DNA from: Phycisphaera sp. TMED9
GTDB lineage: Bacteria > Planctomycetota > Phycisphaerae > Phycisphaerales > SM1A02
NCBI GenBank assembly: GCA_002167845.2
Contig: NHBO02000057.1
Span: forward strand, 51,009-92,554
DNA: 41,546 nt
Direction of reading: 5' to 3'
The notes below the pieces were generated by a model. That model was not told the origin of the DNA and made no database searches. It saw only the letters and a program-made list of their open reading frames with translations. This document shows, piece after piece, positions 8,049 through 16,399 of the stretch (positions are counted from its first letter, which is position 1; every line of letters begins with the position of its first letter). The position numbers and the translations under genes are program-made.

Positions 8049-9494
8049 TTGGATCCGATGAACCCCAACCCGCTCGACGTCACTCGGCGACACTTCCTCT
8101 CGCGGGCATCCGCGGGTGTCGGTGCCATGGCGCTGGCGTCGCTGGGGCATGGTCGCGTCGGTCCACCGGCCGACATGGCCGACGCCGTCGCACGGGCCGC
8201 CGCCCATCACGCGCCGAAAGCGAAGCGGATCATCTATCTCTTTCAAAGCGGTGGGCCTTCCCAGCTCGACCTCTTCGATCACAAGCCGGATCTTCAGCGA
8301 CTGAACGGCGAAGAGCTGCCCGACTCGGTCCGCCAGGGGCAGCGTCTGACCGGCATGTCCGGCAATCAATCGACGCTGCCGCTCGCAGGAAGCCAGTTCA
8401 AGTTCGCCCGGCACGGGCGAAGCGGGGTCTGGGTCAGCGAACTGATGCCTCGGACGGCGGCGATCGTCGATGACCTCTGCTTCATTCGTTCGATGCAGAC
8501 CGAAGCGATCAATCACGACCCGGCCGTGACGTTCCTGCAAACCGGCTCCGAAATCGCCGGCCGTCCTTCGATGGGATCCTGGGTCACCTACGGCCTTGGC
8601 AGCGAGAATCGAAATCTTCCCGCCTTCATCGTGCTGGTCACGAAGAACAAGGGTGGCCAGCCGCTCTACTCGAGACTCTGGGGAAGCGGTTTTCTCGAGA
8701 GCCGGTTCCAGGGCGTGCAGATGCGAGCGGGAAAGGACCCGGTGCTCTACCTCGCGAACCCCGAGGGCATTTCGCCTCGGACTCGTCGACGAATGCTCGA
8801 TCGCATCGCATCGCTCGACGGGGCGCAGATGGAACGGGAAGGGGATTCCTCCATTCGGTCCCGCATCGCTCAATACGAGCTTGCCTACCGCATGCAGATG
8901 TCGGTGCCGGATGCGACGGATCTCTCCGACGAACCGGATTCGGTCTTCGAGCTCTACGGCGAGGATGCCCGGGTCCCCGGAACCTACGCCGCGAACTGTC
9001 TCCTCGCCCGACGCCTCGCCGAGCGCGACGTTCGGTTCATTCAGTTGTATCACCAGGGGTGGGACCAGCATGGAGGACTGCCCGCGGCGATCCGCGTGCA
9101 GGCGCGGGAGACCGACCAGGCGTCGGCGGCGCTGGTGACGGATCTCAAGCGGCGGGGCATGCTCGAAGACACGCTGGTGGTCTGGGGAGGCGAGTTCGGT
9201 CGGACCAACTATTCACAAGGTGCCTTGACGGCGTCGGATTACGGTCGTGATCATCATCCTCGGTGCTTCACGATGTGGATGGCCGGTGGGGGCGTGAAAC
9301 CGGGCATCGTGCATGGTCAGACCGATGATCTGGGCTACAACGTCGTCGAGAACCCGGTCCACGTGCACGATCTCCAAGCGACGCTTCTTCATCAGATGGG
9401 GCTCGATCACGAGCGACTCACGCACCACCATCAGGGACGTGATTTCCGGCTGACCGACGTGCATGGTCGGGTGGTCGGCGATCTGCTCGCCTGA
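8049..9494 (+). CDS. DUF1501 family Tat-exported protein
   Basis: A 481-residue member of DUF1501 (PF07394), sulfatase/alkaline-phosphatase-like in fold. The leader carries a Tat motif, TRRHFLSRA, followed by a hydrophobic alanine-rich region. Family blocks seen: IYLFQSGGPSQLDLFDHKP, CFIRSMQTEAINHDPA, RDVRFIQLYHQGWDQH, VVWGGEFGRTNYSQG and GRDHHPRCFTMWMAGGGVKPG near the end. The TTG at 8049 has AAAGGA seven bases upstream; the ATG at 8058 is in frame and cannot be excluded. It forms a two-gene operon with the PSCyt/PSD1 gene, as is usual in this phylum, which implies joint action in the periplasm. Biochemical activity is unknown. Confidence 0.92.
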   Translation: MDPMNPNPLDVTRRHFLSRASAGVGAMALASLGHGRVGPPADMADAVARAAAHHAPKAKRIIYLFQSGGPSQLDLFDHKPDLQRLNGEELPDSVRQGQRLTGMSGNQSTLPLAGSQFKFARHGRSGVWVSELMPRTAAIVDDLCFIRSMQTEAINHDPAVTFLQTGSEIAGRPSMGSWVTYGLGSENRNLPAFIVLVTKNKGGQPLYSRLWGSGFLESRFQGVQMRAGKDPVLYLANPEGISPRTRRRMLDRIASLDGAQMEREGDSSIRSRIAQYELAYRMQMSVPDATDLSDEPDSVFELYGEDARVPGTYAANCLLARRLAERDVRFIQLYHQGWDQHGGLPAAIRVQARETDQASAALVTDLKRRGMLEDTLVVWGGEFGRTNYSQGALTASDYGRDHHPRCFTMWMAGGGVKPGIVHGQTDDLGYNVVENPVHVHDLQATLLHQMGLDHERLTHHHQGRDFRLTDVHGRVVGDLLA

Positions 9495-9537
9495 TCGGGC
9501 ACGATGAACCCGCCCGAGATGCCCTCGAATCTATACC

Positions 9538-10836
9538 GTGGGTGACATGAACGTCATCAGCGCCCTTGTTCTCCTGGCCGTCTCGCAGCCTCTCTTTGGA
9601 ACCATGGAGCGGTTCGACCCGACCTCCGTCGCATCGTCTGCGGAGGATGCCGGGCCGATGCTCGGTGACCTGACCGCCGAGTCGGTCAAGATCTGGATCC
9701 GAACCCCGGCGCCTCGGACTTCGGTCATCGAGATCAGGGATGCCGACGGCGGGATCATCCGTCGCGGTCCGCTCAGGACGACGGTGGAGAGCGACCACAC
9801 CGGAACGCTCGAAGTGCTCGGGCTTTCGCCCGGGACCCGTTTCACGTTCTCGATCGATGGGGAGACCGATGACGACTGGTGGTTCCGGACGCGGGCCGAA
9901 GCCGATGACGCCTGTCGCATCGCCTTTGGTTCCTGTGCCGATGAAGGTGCGGGTTCTTCGTCGGTCTGGCGGCGGATGGATGATGACGAGGTGACGGCCC
10001 TGGTCCTGCTTGGGGACACGCCGTACATCGACACCACGGATCTGGCGCGGCAGCGAGCGAGGTATCGGGCGTTCGCACAACCCGCGGACTTCGCACGACT
10101 GGTTTCGCACGTTCCGATCTACTCCACCTGGGACGATCACGATTTCGGGCGCAATGACACCGACGGAAACCTCCCGGGGAAGGAGAACAGTCGGCGAGCG
10201 GTGACCGAGTACCGCCCGAATCCGAGTTACGGAGAGAACGGTGAAGGCATCTACACGAGTTTTCGGCAGGGTCCGGTCGAGGTCTTCCTGCTCGATGCCC
10301 GCTGGTTTGCGAGAACCGAAGGCGACATGAGCGATCCGACGTTGCTCGGCGCCCGGCAGTGGGCCTGGCTCGAGCGCTCGCTCGCGGCCTCGACGGCGCC
10401 GTTCAAGATTCTCGCCTGCGGGATGGTCTTCAACGGATCGGTCCGGCCGTTCAAGACCGATTGCTGGGGAGTCTATCCCGCGGAGTATGCCCGGCTCGTC
10501 GATCTGATCGCTCGAGTGAAGTCAAAGGGCGTCGTGCTGGTGAGCGGTGACGTCCACTGGTCGCGGGTGATTCGTCACGACACGAAGGAACGTCTCGGGT
10601 ACGACCTGATGGAGTTCGTGACCAGTCCGATCCACGAAAAACTGATTCCCGCGGCGAATCCACCGCATCCCGGACTGATCTTCAGTGTCGGTGAGATCAA
10701 CAGTTTTCTTTTGGTCGATGCGGTGAGTACCGGGAATGCCAGCACGCTGGTTGCCAGAATCCGAAACGCTGCGGGAGAAGATCTGCACGTCGAGGAGATC
10801 TCGGCGACGACCACCGGCGTGAATGCGACGCCTTGA
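9538..10836 (+). CDS. PhoD-like alkaline phosphatase/phosphodiesterase
   Basis: A 432-residue secreted metallophosphoesterase of the PhoD-like family, which releases phosphate from mono- and diesters using Fe/Ca or related metals. An N-terminal beta-sandwich (about 35-120; SVKIWIRTP, GLSPGTRFTFSID) precedes the catalytic part with IAFGSCAD, VLLGDTPYID, STWDDHDFGRND and VSGDVHWSR, together the metal-binding set of the family. A short hydrophobic leader (NVISALVLLAVSQPL) indicates export by the Sec route rather than the Tat route typical of Bacillus PhoD. GTG at 9538 or ATG at 9547 may start it. The gene follows DUF1501 by 43 bases and may be cotranscribed, but could have its own promoter. Confidence 0.88.
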   Translation: MGDMNVISALVLLAVSQPLFGTMERFDPTSVASSAEDAGPMLGDLTAESVKIWIRTPAPRTSVIEIRDADGGIIRRGPLRTTVESDHTGTLEVLGLSPGTRFTFSIDGETDDDWWFRTRAEADDACRIAFGSCADEGAGSSSVWRRMDDDEVTALVLLGDTPYIDTTDLARQRARYRAFAQPADFARLVSHVPIYSTWDDHDFGRNDTDGNLPGKENSRRAVTEYRPNPSYGENGEGIYTSFRQGPVEVFLLDARWFARTEGDMSDPTLLGARQWAWLERSLAASTAPFKILACGMVFNGSVRPFKTDCWGVYPAEYARLVDLIARVKSKGVVLVSGDVHWSRVIRHDTKERLGYDLMEFVTSPIHEKLIPAANPPHPGLIFSVGEINSFLLVDAVSTGNASTLVARIRNAAGEDLHVEEISATTTGVNATP

Positions 10837-10857
10837 CTCGTCGGAGTCCTCGGGGCT

Positions 10858-11667
10858 TCAGCCGGTCTTGCGACGTTGGGCGATGGGGAGCGGCTTCGGA
10901 CGGGTGAAGACGAGCGTGTCGTCCGTACTGTCCTTTGAAAGGGTGTAGCCCTCGGCATCGAAATTTCGAAGTGCCGCGACGGTCTTCGGTCGATGGTCGG
11001 CCATCCAGCGAGCCATGAGCCCGCGTGACTGCTTGGCATAGAAGGCCATGAACTTCGCCTTGCCCCCATCGATCTGCAGGAACTTGGTGTTGATGATGGG
11101 GATCTCGAGATCGCGAAGTCTCGCGGCTTTGGAGTATTCGTCGCTGGCGAGGTTGACCAGAGTCTCGGAACCCGAGTCCGCCATGTCCTTCCGAAGCGCC
11201 TTGGCGATGCGGTCCTGCCAGAAACCGTAGAGGTCCTTGGCGGTTCCGACCTTGAGGCTCGTGCCCATCTCGAGTCGGTACGGTTGGATCAGATCGAGCG
11301 GTCGAAGCAGGCCGTAGAGTCCGCTGAGAATCCGCACGTGATCCTGTGCCCAGTCAAGCGACTTCTTCTTCATGGTCCAGGCTTCGAGTCCCTGGTACAC
11401 ATCTCCGCGAAAACACATCGCGGCGGGGCCTCGGGGATTGCTTCGAGTCCCGAACGATGCCCAGCGCGCGTGGTTGAGCTTGGCAAGGGGATCGGAGATC
11501 GACATCAACTTGCCGAGTCGGGGCGCGGAGAATTTCGAGAGCGCCTCGGCGATCTCCCGCGTCTGAGCGGTGAATCGCGGCTTGCTCGTCACCAGACCTT
11601 CGGGGAGGTCACCGGCGTCCATTTCGAGGCTCTTGGCGGGGGAGAGGATGGCTGCGAATGCTGGCAT
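10858..11667 (-). CDS. yaaA: YaaA family peroxide stress protein
   Basis: A 269-residue cytoplasmic protein of the YaaA/DUF328 family (PF03883). The family start AILSPAKSLE is at residues 6-15, and further on FRGDVYQGL, LSGLYGLLRPLDLIQPYRLEMG, LVNLASDEYSKA and KFMAFYAKQSRGLMARW are all recognisable. In Escherichia coli YaaA limits damage from peroxide by lowering free iron; a DNA-binding role has been reported. The frame is open far upstream across the neighbouring gene, but homology begins at this methionine. The short tail RPKPLPIAQRRKTG is unconserved. It ends 21 bases from the convergent PhoD gene. Confidence 0.9.
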   Translation of the reverse strand: MPAFAAILSPAKSLEMDAGDLPEGLVTSKPRFTAQTREIAEALSKFSAPRLGKLMSISDPLAKLNHARWASFGTRSNPRGPAAMCFRGDVYQGLEAWTMKKKSLDWAQDHVRILSGLYGLLRPLDLIQPYRLEMGTSLKVGTAKDLYGFWQDRIAKALRKDMADSGSETLVNLASDEYSKAARLRDLEIPIINTKFLQIDGGKAKFMAFYAKQSRGLMARWMADHRPKTVAALRNFDAEGYTLSKDSTDDTLVFTRPKPLPIAQRRKTG

Positions 11668-11756
11668 GGCGACAGCGTAGCGCGTTCCGCCCGGATCTGC
11701 CGTTTCTCGAAGGGGAATCCACCCTGATCTCGATGGTGTGGGAATCGGAGACGGGC

Positions 11757-12863
11757 TCAGACCGCGGAATCGATGACGGCTGCGCCAAGAACGTCCATTC
11801 GAGGATCGATGCCGAGGCCGGGCCCGGTTGGTGCGGACATCCGGCCGTTTCGTCGCTGTGGAGCGCCGTCCGCGGTCGAGACGTTGACGTAGGAATTGAA
11901 GTCCGTGGCGGTGAAGAGCAGCTCCGTCGGCGTGCTGTGCGCCAGGTGGGCGATCGCGGCGGTGACGATGTCGCTGCCCCAGGCATCTTCGATGGTCATG
12001 GCGATGCCCCGCTCGACGCAGAGATCGCGAGCTCGACGAGCCTTGGTCAGTCCCCCGAACTTGCCGATCTTGATGTTCACGATGTCCATGGCGTCGTCTC
12101 GAAGCGCGCGAACCAGGGAATCGAGATCTTCGATCGATTCGTCCATCACGAAGGGGTGGTTGGTCCGCCGCCGGATCGAGAGGCATTCCTCGTAGGTTCG
12201 GCATGGCTGCTCGATGTAGACGTCGCGATCCGCGACTGCTCGAACGATGCGTGCCGCTTCGTGGGGCAGCCATCCGGTATTCGCGTCGGCGACCAGGATG
12301 TCGCCTGGCTCCATGACGTCGGCGCACGCATGAATGCGTGCGATGTCGGTCTCGACGTCGCTGCCGACCTTCAGCTGGAACCGCCGATAGCCCTCGTCGC
12401 GATATCCCTTGAGATTCGCGGCCATGGCCTCCGGGTCCCGTTTCGAGATGGCGCGATAGAGCACGAAGTCGTCGCCATTGCGTCCGCCCAGCAGGGTGAC
12501 CAGAGGAAGTCCGGTCGATTTCCCGAGGATGTCCCAGCAGGCCATGTCGATCGCGCTCTTGACGTAGGGGTGTCCCTTCAGTCGAGCGTCCATGGCGCGG
12601 CCCAGGATGTCGAGGTCTCGCGGATCGAGGCCGATCAGCGCCGGCGCGACTTCCGCGATACCGGCTCGCGCGCCGGAGGCATAGGACGGGAGGTAGACCG
12701 GGCCAAGAGGCGTGATCTCGCCGAATCCAACCACTCCGTCATCGGTCTCGATCCGAATCACGGTGCTGTCGAAGACTTCGACGGATTTCCCGCCCGACCA
12801 GCTGTAGTTGCCTTCCTTCAGAGGGAGGTCGACCTGATAAGCCTGGATTCGAGTGATCTTCAT
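11757..12863 (-). CDS. Mandelate racemase/muconate lactonizing family enzyme, hydroxyproline dehydratase/epimerase-like
   Basis: A 368-residue enolase-superfamily enzyme: capping domain, then a (beta/alpha)7-beta barrel. By alignment to the family, the metal ligands are D193 (DANTGW), E218 (IEQPC) and D241 (DES), and the two catalytic lysines are K165 (FQLKVG) and K265 (NIKIGKFGG). The N-terminal [19 protein letters not shown] and [15 protein letters not shown], and [18 protein letters not shown], resemble cis-3-hydroxy-L-proline dehydratases and 4-hydroxyproline betaine epimerases more than mandelate racemase; this sub-assignment is inference. The ATG at 12863 has GGAG seven bases upstream. 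No other hydroxyproline catabolic gene is nearby, so the substrate stays open. Divergent from the ZIP gene. Confidence 0.88.
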   Translation of the reverse strand: MKITRIQAYQVDLPLKEGNYSWSGGKSVEVFDSTVIRIETDDGVVGFGEITPLGPVYLPSYASGARAGIAEVAPALIGLDPRDLDILGRAMDARLKGHPYVKSAIDMACWDILGKSTGLPLVTLLGGRNGDDFVLYRAISKRDPEAMAANLKGYRDEGYRRFQLKVGSDVETDIARIHACADVMEPGDILVADANTGWLPHEAARIVRAVADRDVYIEQPCRTYEECLSIRRRTNHPFVMDESIEDLDSLVRALRDDAMDIVNIKIGKFGGLTKARRARDLCVERGIAMTIEDAWGSDIVTAAIAHLAHSTPTELLFTATDFNSYVNVSTADGAPQRRNGRMSAPTGPGLGIDPRMDVLGAAVIDSAV

Positions 12864-13009
12864 GGTGGGACTCCGGCGGCGTCGGAATTGCCGCGCTTCC
12901 ACGGTACCTTCGTTGCACTGGCGTCGGGTCGGACGGTAGCGTACTGAAGCTGCGAATTCGTCTCGCAGTTGCGTTCGGCCCGCTTGGCCGCTGATTCGGA
13001 GATTCTCGC

Positions 13010-13813
13010 GTGACCGGCATCCAGATCCTCGCGATCGTCGTCATCTTCCTCGTGGGGGGCGGAGGGGCGATCCTTCCACTGCTGATGCGGACTCGGGTCT
13101 CTCCCTCCGTCCTGTCCCGAGGCAATGCCTTCGCCGGCGGCGTCCTGCTGGCGGCTGGTCTCATCCATCTGCTCGGTGATTCGGTGGGAGACTTCGCGGA
13201 CATTTATCCCGATCTCGATTACCCGATCGCCTATGCGATCGCGACCGGCGCGTTCCTGCTCGTCCTCGCGGTCGAGCGGGTCGTGCCGCGCGTCTCGAAG
13301 TTGGAGGTGGAGTCGGGTGGGGATCCGGAAGCGGATGCGTTCGTGGATGCCACCGCCACATCCGCCGCAACGCCTTACCTGTTGCTGACGACGCTCTCCA
13401 TCCATTCCCTGATCGCCGGCGTGGCGTTGGGGACCGATGAGGAGCAGTCTTCATTCCTCGTGCTGTTGATCGCGATTCTCGCCCACAAGGGCTCCGCGGG
13501 ATTCGCGCTTGGCACGACCTTCCAGCGAGCCGGTGTGGCCATCCGCCGGGCGCTGCCGGCCCTGCTTTTCTTCGCCTGCTCGACGAGTGTGGGGGTCGTT
13601 CTCGGGCTCTTCGCGGATATCGCGTTCGACGCGGGGAGCATGCACGTCGTGACGGCCTGGTTCAAGGCGATCGCGGCGGGCACGTTCCTCTACATCGCGA
13701 CTCTCGACATCGTTCGGGAGGAATTCTTCCCGGTCGAGACGGACCGTCACGGACGATATGTCTGTGCGTTCATCGGGGCCGGTGTGATGGCGTTGGTCGC
13801 CATCTGGATGTGA
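13010..13813 (+). CDS. ZIP family metal transporter
   Basis: A 267-residue membrane protein of the ZIP family (PF02535), which imports divalent metals such as zinc, iron or manganese. Eight hydrophobic segments can be traced. Metal-site helices are visible: [13 protein letters not shown] (H and S of the TM4 signature HSxxxG) and [16 protein letters not shown] (TM5 H-K version of the usual HExxE). TM2 carries GLIHLLGDS. The cytoplasmic loop between TM3 and TM4 is acidic (GGDPEADAF) rather than histidine-rich. HK in TM5 in place of HE occurs in eukaryotic-type subgroups and may alter specificity. GTG start by position; no clear regulator binding site upstream, though a Fur-family gene lies at 35.6 kb. 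Confidence 0.9.
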   Translation: MTGIQILAIVVIFLVGGGGAILPLLMRTRVSPSVLSRGNAFAGGVLLAAGLIHLLGDSVGDFADIYPDLDYPIAYAIATGAFLLVLAVERVVPRVSKLEVESGGDPEADAFVDATATSAATPYLLLTTLSIHSLIAGVALGTDEEQSSFLVLLIAILAHKGSAGFALGTTFQRAGVAIRRALPALLFFACSTSVGVVLGLFADIAFDAGSMHVVTAWFKAIAAGTFLYIATLDIVREEFFPVETDRHGRYVCAFIGAGVMALVAIWM

Positions 13814-13823
13814 CCGCCGGGAG

Positions 13824-14651
13824 TCATTTCGACCCGGGCTCGATGCTTCGTTCGCTGGGAATGGCAAGCGTGTTCTTCGCGCAGTGATCGAGACGAGGTC
13901 TCTGCCCGGCGGAAGCATCTCCGTCGTGGAGGTGGTATCCCGCATCGGTCAGGATCTTCCCCACGGCGTCGCTTTGCTCATGGCCGACCTCGACGTAGAA
14001 GATCGGACGGGCTTCAGAGAGCAATCGCTTCCCGCCCTGAAGTGCCATGACCTCGGCACCTTCGATATCCATCTTGACGATGTCCGGTGCGGGTCCATGG
14101 TCGAGAAGATCGTCGAGGGTGATGGTCGGTACAAGGTTCGTTCTTCGCGTACCGCCTGCCGTCGTACGTTGACTGGCGGAGTCGATCCAATTGGAGGCGC
14201 GGCCGCGTTCGGCGACGTGGAGTCGGGCGTAGCCGGCACGGTTCGAGATGGCGGCGGCCAGAATCTGGACCTGAAGTCCGGCGGGCTGGTTCAGGTGGTT
14301 TGCTCGGTCCAGGAGGCCGGCAAGCCAGCGGTCGGCCTCGATGGCGAGCACCTGGCCCTCGGGGCCCGTTCGTGCGGCGGCGGAGAAGGTGAAGACCCCG
14401 ACGTTTGCCCCGATGTCCCACACCGTGTTCCCCGGCAGGACGAATTCTCTGGCAAAGTTCAGAAGGTCCGTGCTGAACGCCGAGTCCCCCGGCTTCAGGT
14501 ATTTCAATGCGGCATCCGGCGATACCACGACCCGAATCTGTCCGAAGTCTCGCGGAAGTTTTCGGACGAATGAGCGGCCTCGGCTCAACCGCTCGATGGT
14601 GCGTCTGATCGAGATGATGTTTGGGATCCGTGAGTCAGAGAGAGATGCCAC
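13824..14651 (-). CDS. FkbM family methyltransferase
   Basis: A 275-residue S-adenosylmethionine-dependent methyltransferase of the FkbM type (PF05050). Motif I VWDIGANVGVFTFSA is at residues 77-91, the acidic residue ending strand 2 is in VLAIEAD (about 101-107), and the family block PDIVKMDIEGAEVMALQGG is at about 189-207. FkbM proteins O-methylate sugars, lipids or secondary metabolites. Nothing in the neighbourhood points to a glycan or antibiotic cluster, so the acceptor is unknown. GTG start. The C-terminus ends ten bases from the convergent ZIP gene. A long gene-free leader of about 320 bases lies upstream. Confidence 0.88.
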   Translation of the reverse strand: MASLSDSRIPNIISIRRTIERLSRGRSFVRKLPRDFGQIRVVVSPDAALKYLKPGDSAFSTDLLNFAREFVLPGNTVWDIGANVGVFTFSAAARTGPEGQVLAIEADRWLAGLLDRANHLNQPAGLQVQILAAAISNRAGYARLHVAERGRASNWIDSASQRTTAGGTRRTNLVPTITLDDLLDHGPAPDIVKMDIEGAEVMALQGGKRLLSEARPIFYVEVGHEQSDAVGKILTDAGYHLHDGDASAGQRPRLDHCAKNTLAIPSERSIEPGSK

Positions 14652-14972
14652 GGGCTGGGTCGTTCAGATCAGGGAACGGGTCCATGGCAGGACTGTAATC
14701 GGCTCCTCTGTCCTCCTGCCTCTACGAATGCGGCGAAGAGCCGGAAGAAGGTCCTTCCAGGTGGTTTTCGGAACTTCCGCGTATCTCCGGAGCTTGCGAA
14801 TCACCCATTGCAGCGTGGTTTGATTGCGAGGGCTTGCTTCTCGACACGGATGTGGTGTTTGGGTCCCGGGCTGGTCGTCCTCCCGACTTTGGACGACGCA
14901 CGGGAGGTTTCGGGGGCGGTGATGAACTCGGGCTGAAAGGTCTGGGGTTCCCGACCCGGGCTCGACGCTCGA
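14652..14972. other. Gene-free stretch with two mutually exclusive small hairpins
   Basis: No gene is supported in this 321-base interval between the Rrf2 and FkbM genes. GTCGTCC (14874-14880) can pair with GGACGAC (14891-14897), while the overlapping CCTCCCG (14879-14885) can pair with CGGGAGG (14901-14907); the two stems share bases and cannot form together. No U-tract follows on the minus strand, so a simple terminator is not supported. Confidence 0.35.
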
Positions 14973-15470
14973 TCAGCTGGTGATGCGCCCGGTTTTGGCG
15001 CGGAACGCCCTGCGACGATTGGCCGTCGCGCTCACGCCTACCTCGATGAGAGCCGGTGGCGCCGGTTCGATCCCTTGGAATCGTTCCAGCGTCGTGTCAT
15101 GGAGCAGGCGGTCCACGGCGCTCTGAACGTCGACGAGTTCTGAATGGAGCGGGCACGGATCGCCCTCGCCACAGACTCCACCTCCGAAAGGGCAGGCGTG
15201 GGATGTGTTGTCGCTCTCGAAGAGGCGATAGATGTCGTTGATGCGAATGTCCTTCGGGTCTTTCGCGAGCATGAATCCGCCGCCGGGGCCGGGCGTGCCG
15301 CTCACCACGCCTGCCTGCGAGAGGACGGTCAGGATCTTTGCGAGAAACGGTCGCTGAAGATTTCTAGATTCCGCGATGTCGGTGACCGAGAGCCGGGTGG
15401 ACCCTCCGTCGTACACCTCCGCGAGTCTGGTCGTGGCGGCGATCGCTGTTTCAGTCTGCCTCGAGTACAA
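14973..15470 (-). CDS. Rrf2 family regulator with three cysteines, probable Fe-S sensor
   Basis: A 165-residue one-component regulator. The winged helix covers residues 1-70: YSRQTETAIAA, LSVTDIAESRNLQRPFLAKIL (recognition helix) and the wing GPGGGFMLAKDP. Three cysteines, C93, C100 and C106, are spaced C-x6-C-x5-C in the position where IscR, NsrR and RirA bind an Fe-S cluster, so sensing of NO, redox state or iron-sulfur supply is likely (inference). The TTG start at 15470 is chosen because GGGAG lies six bases before it and family homology begins right there; the frame is open further up without conservation. Targets are not evident: neither neighbour is a NO or Isc gene. Confidence 0.85.
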   Translation of the reverse strand: MYSRQTETAIAATTRLAEVYDGGSTRLSVTDIAESRNLQRPFLAKILTVLSQAGVVSGTPGPGGGFMLAKDPKDIRINDIYRLFESDNTSHACPFGGGVCGEGDPCPLHSELVDVQSAVDRLLHDTTLERFQGIEPAPPALIEVGVSATANRRRAFRAKTGRITS

Positions 15471-15775
15471 GATCGACTCCCGTTGATCATCGGAGTGAGG
15501 GACGCATTGGAAGGGGGCTCTTCTGAAACCTGAGGGGTGATCCGCCTCATTCAGGAATGACCCGCATCTACGGACCGATGGCGACAAGCCGTCGCCGCCG
15601 GGGTCACTTCAGGTGGCTTCTTCGGAAATCCGGAAACCACGATCCTCGTATTCGATTTATCGATCGTGCGGATTCAAAGGAATCAAAAACGCTGGCTTCA
15701 CATCGCGATTTTTCACCGGCCCACGTCCGATTAAACGATCGCTTGTTCCCATTCGCACTCAGTGCGTGGCGGTCT
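15471..15775. other. Intergenic region between lemA and the Rrf2 gene
   Basis: No gene is supported here. A weak dyad TGAGG-N9-CCTCA lies at 15531-15549, about 60 bases before the Rrf2 start codon and so in a place where an autoregulatory site could be. The part 15640-15740 is unusually AT-rich for this genome and would fit a minus-strand promoter for the Rrf2 gene. Neither is decisive. Confidence 0.3.
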
Positions 15776-16384
15776 TCAGGTTCCGAGGTCGACGTCGATC
15801 GGCGCTCGCGACGCGTCATCTGCTTTGAAGTATTCGAATTCGGTTCGACTGAAGCCGGTGAGCCCCGCGATGACGCTGCTGGGAAACGTGGTCACGGCGG
15901 TCAGGAAGTCGCGGACGTTCGAGTTGTAAAAACGCCGAGCCCGGGCGATTCGAGTCTCGGTCGCGCCGAGTTCCTCCTGCAGTTTGAGAAAATTCGCGTT
16001 CGCCTTGAGATCGGGATAGGCCTCGAACGTCGCGACGAGCCCTTTCGCCGCGGCGCCGAGTTGATCTTCGATCTGGGCACGGGTCTTCGGATCGGCGTCC
16101 TTGTCCGCGACGGCCTGGGCTCGCAGTCGGGTCACATCTTCCAGGACCGTGGTCTCGTGCGTCGCGTAGCCCTTGACGGTCGTGACGAGATTCGGAATCA
16201 GGTCGTGACGCCTCTGGAGCTCGGTGTCGGCATCCGACCACGATTCCTTGCAGAACTGCCGGGCCTTGACCAGCCGGTTGTACATCGAGATCGTGATTCC
16301 GGCGGCGATCAGGATCGTGACGCCGATCACGACGGCGACGATCTGGAATTGCGACAGGGCGAGAATGGTGATTCCGGCGGGCAT
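15776..16384 (-). CDS. lemA: LemA family protein
   Basis: A 202-residue membrane-anchored protein of the LemA family (PF04011). One N-terminal transmembrane segment (about residues 10-34, IVAVVIGVTILIAAGITISMY) is followed by the family motif YNRLVKARQ, then ESWSDADTELQRRHDLIPNLVTTVKGYATHE, and the late block ARRFYNSNVRDFLTAVTTFPSSVIA. The remainder is a helical bundle outside or inside the membrane. The biochemical role of LemA proteins is not known; they often sit beside DUF3137, TPM or peptidase genes. AAAGGA precedes the ATG by seven bases. The upstream gene ends 15 bases away on the same strand, so the two form an operon. Confidence 0.93.
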   Translation of the reverse strand: MPAGITILALSQFQIVAVVIGVTILIAAGITISMYNRLVKARQFCKESWSDADTELQRRHDLIPNLVTTVKGYATHETTVLEDVTRLRAQAVADKDADPKTRAQIEDQLGAAAKGLVATFEAYPDLKANANFLKLQEELGATETRIARARRFYNSNVRDFLTAVTTFPSSVIAGLTGFSRTEFEYFKADDASRAPIDVDLGT

Positions 16385-16399
16385 CGGTGATTCCTTTGA

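Noticed and set aside
11668-12327. A 220-residue N-terminal extension of the YaaA frame.
   Set aside because: It runs through the antisense-frame of the enolase-superfamily gene, is arginine-rich and unconserved; YaaA homology begins at the methionine at 11667.
15640-15740. Possible tRNA because of ATTCAAAGGAATC resembling a T-arm.
   Set aside because: No acceptor stem, anticodon arm or D-arm can be built around it.
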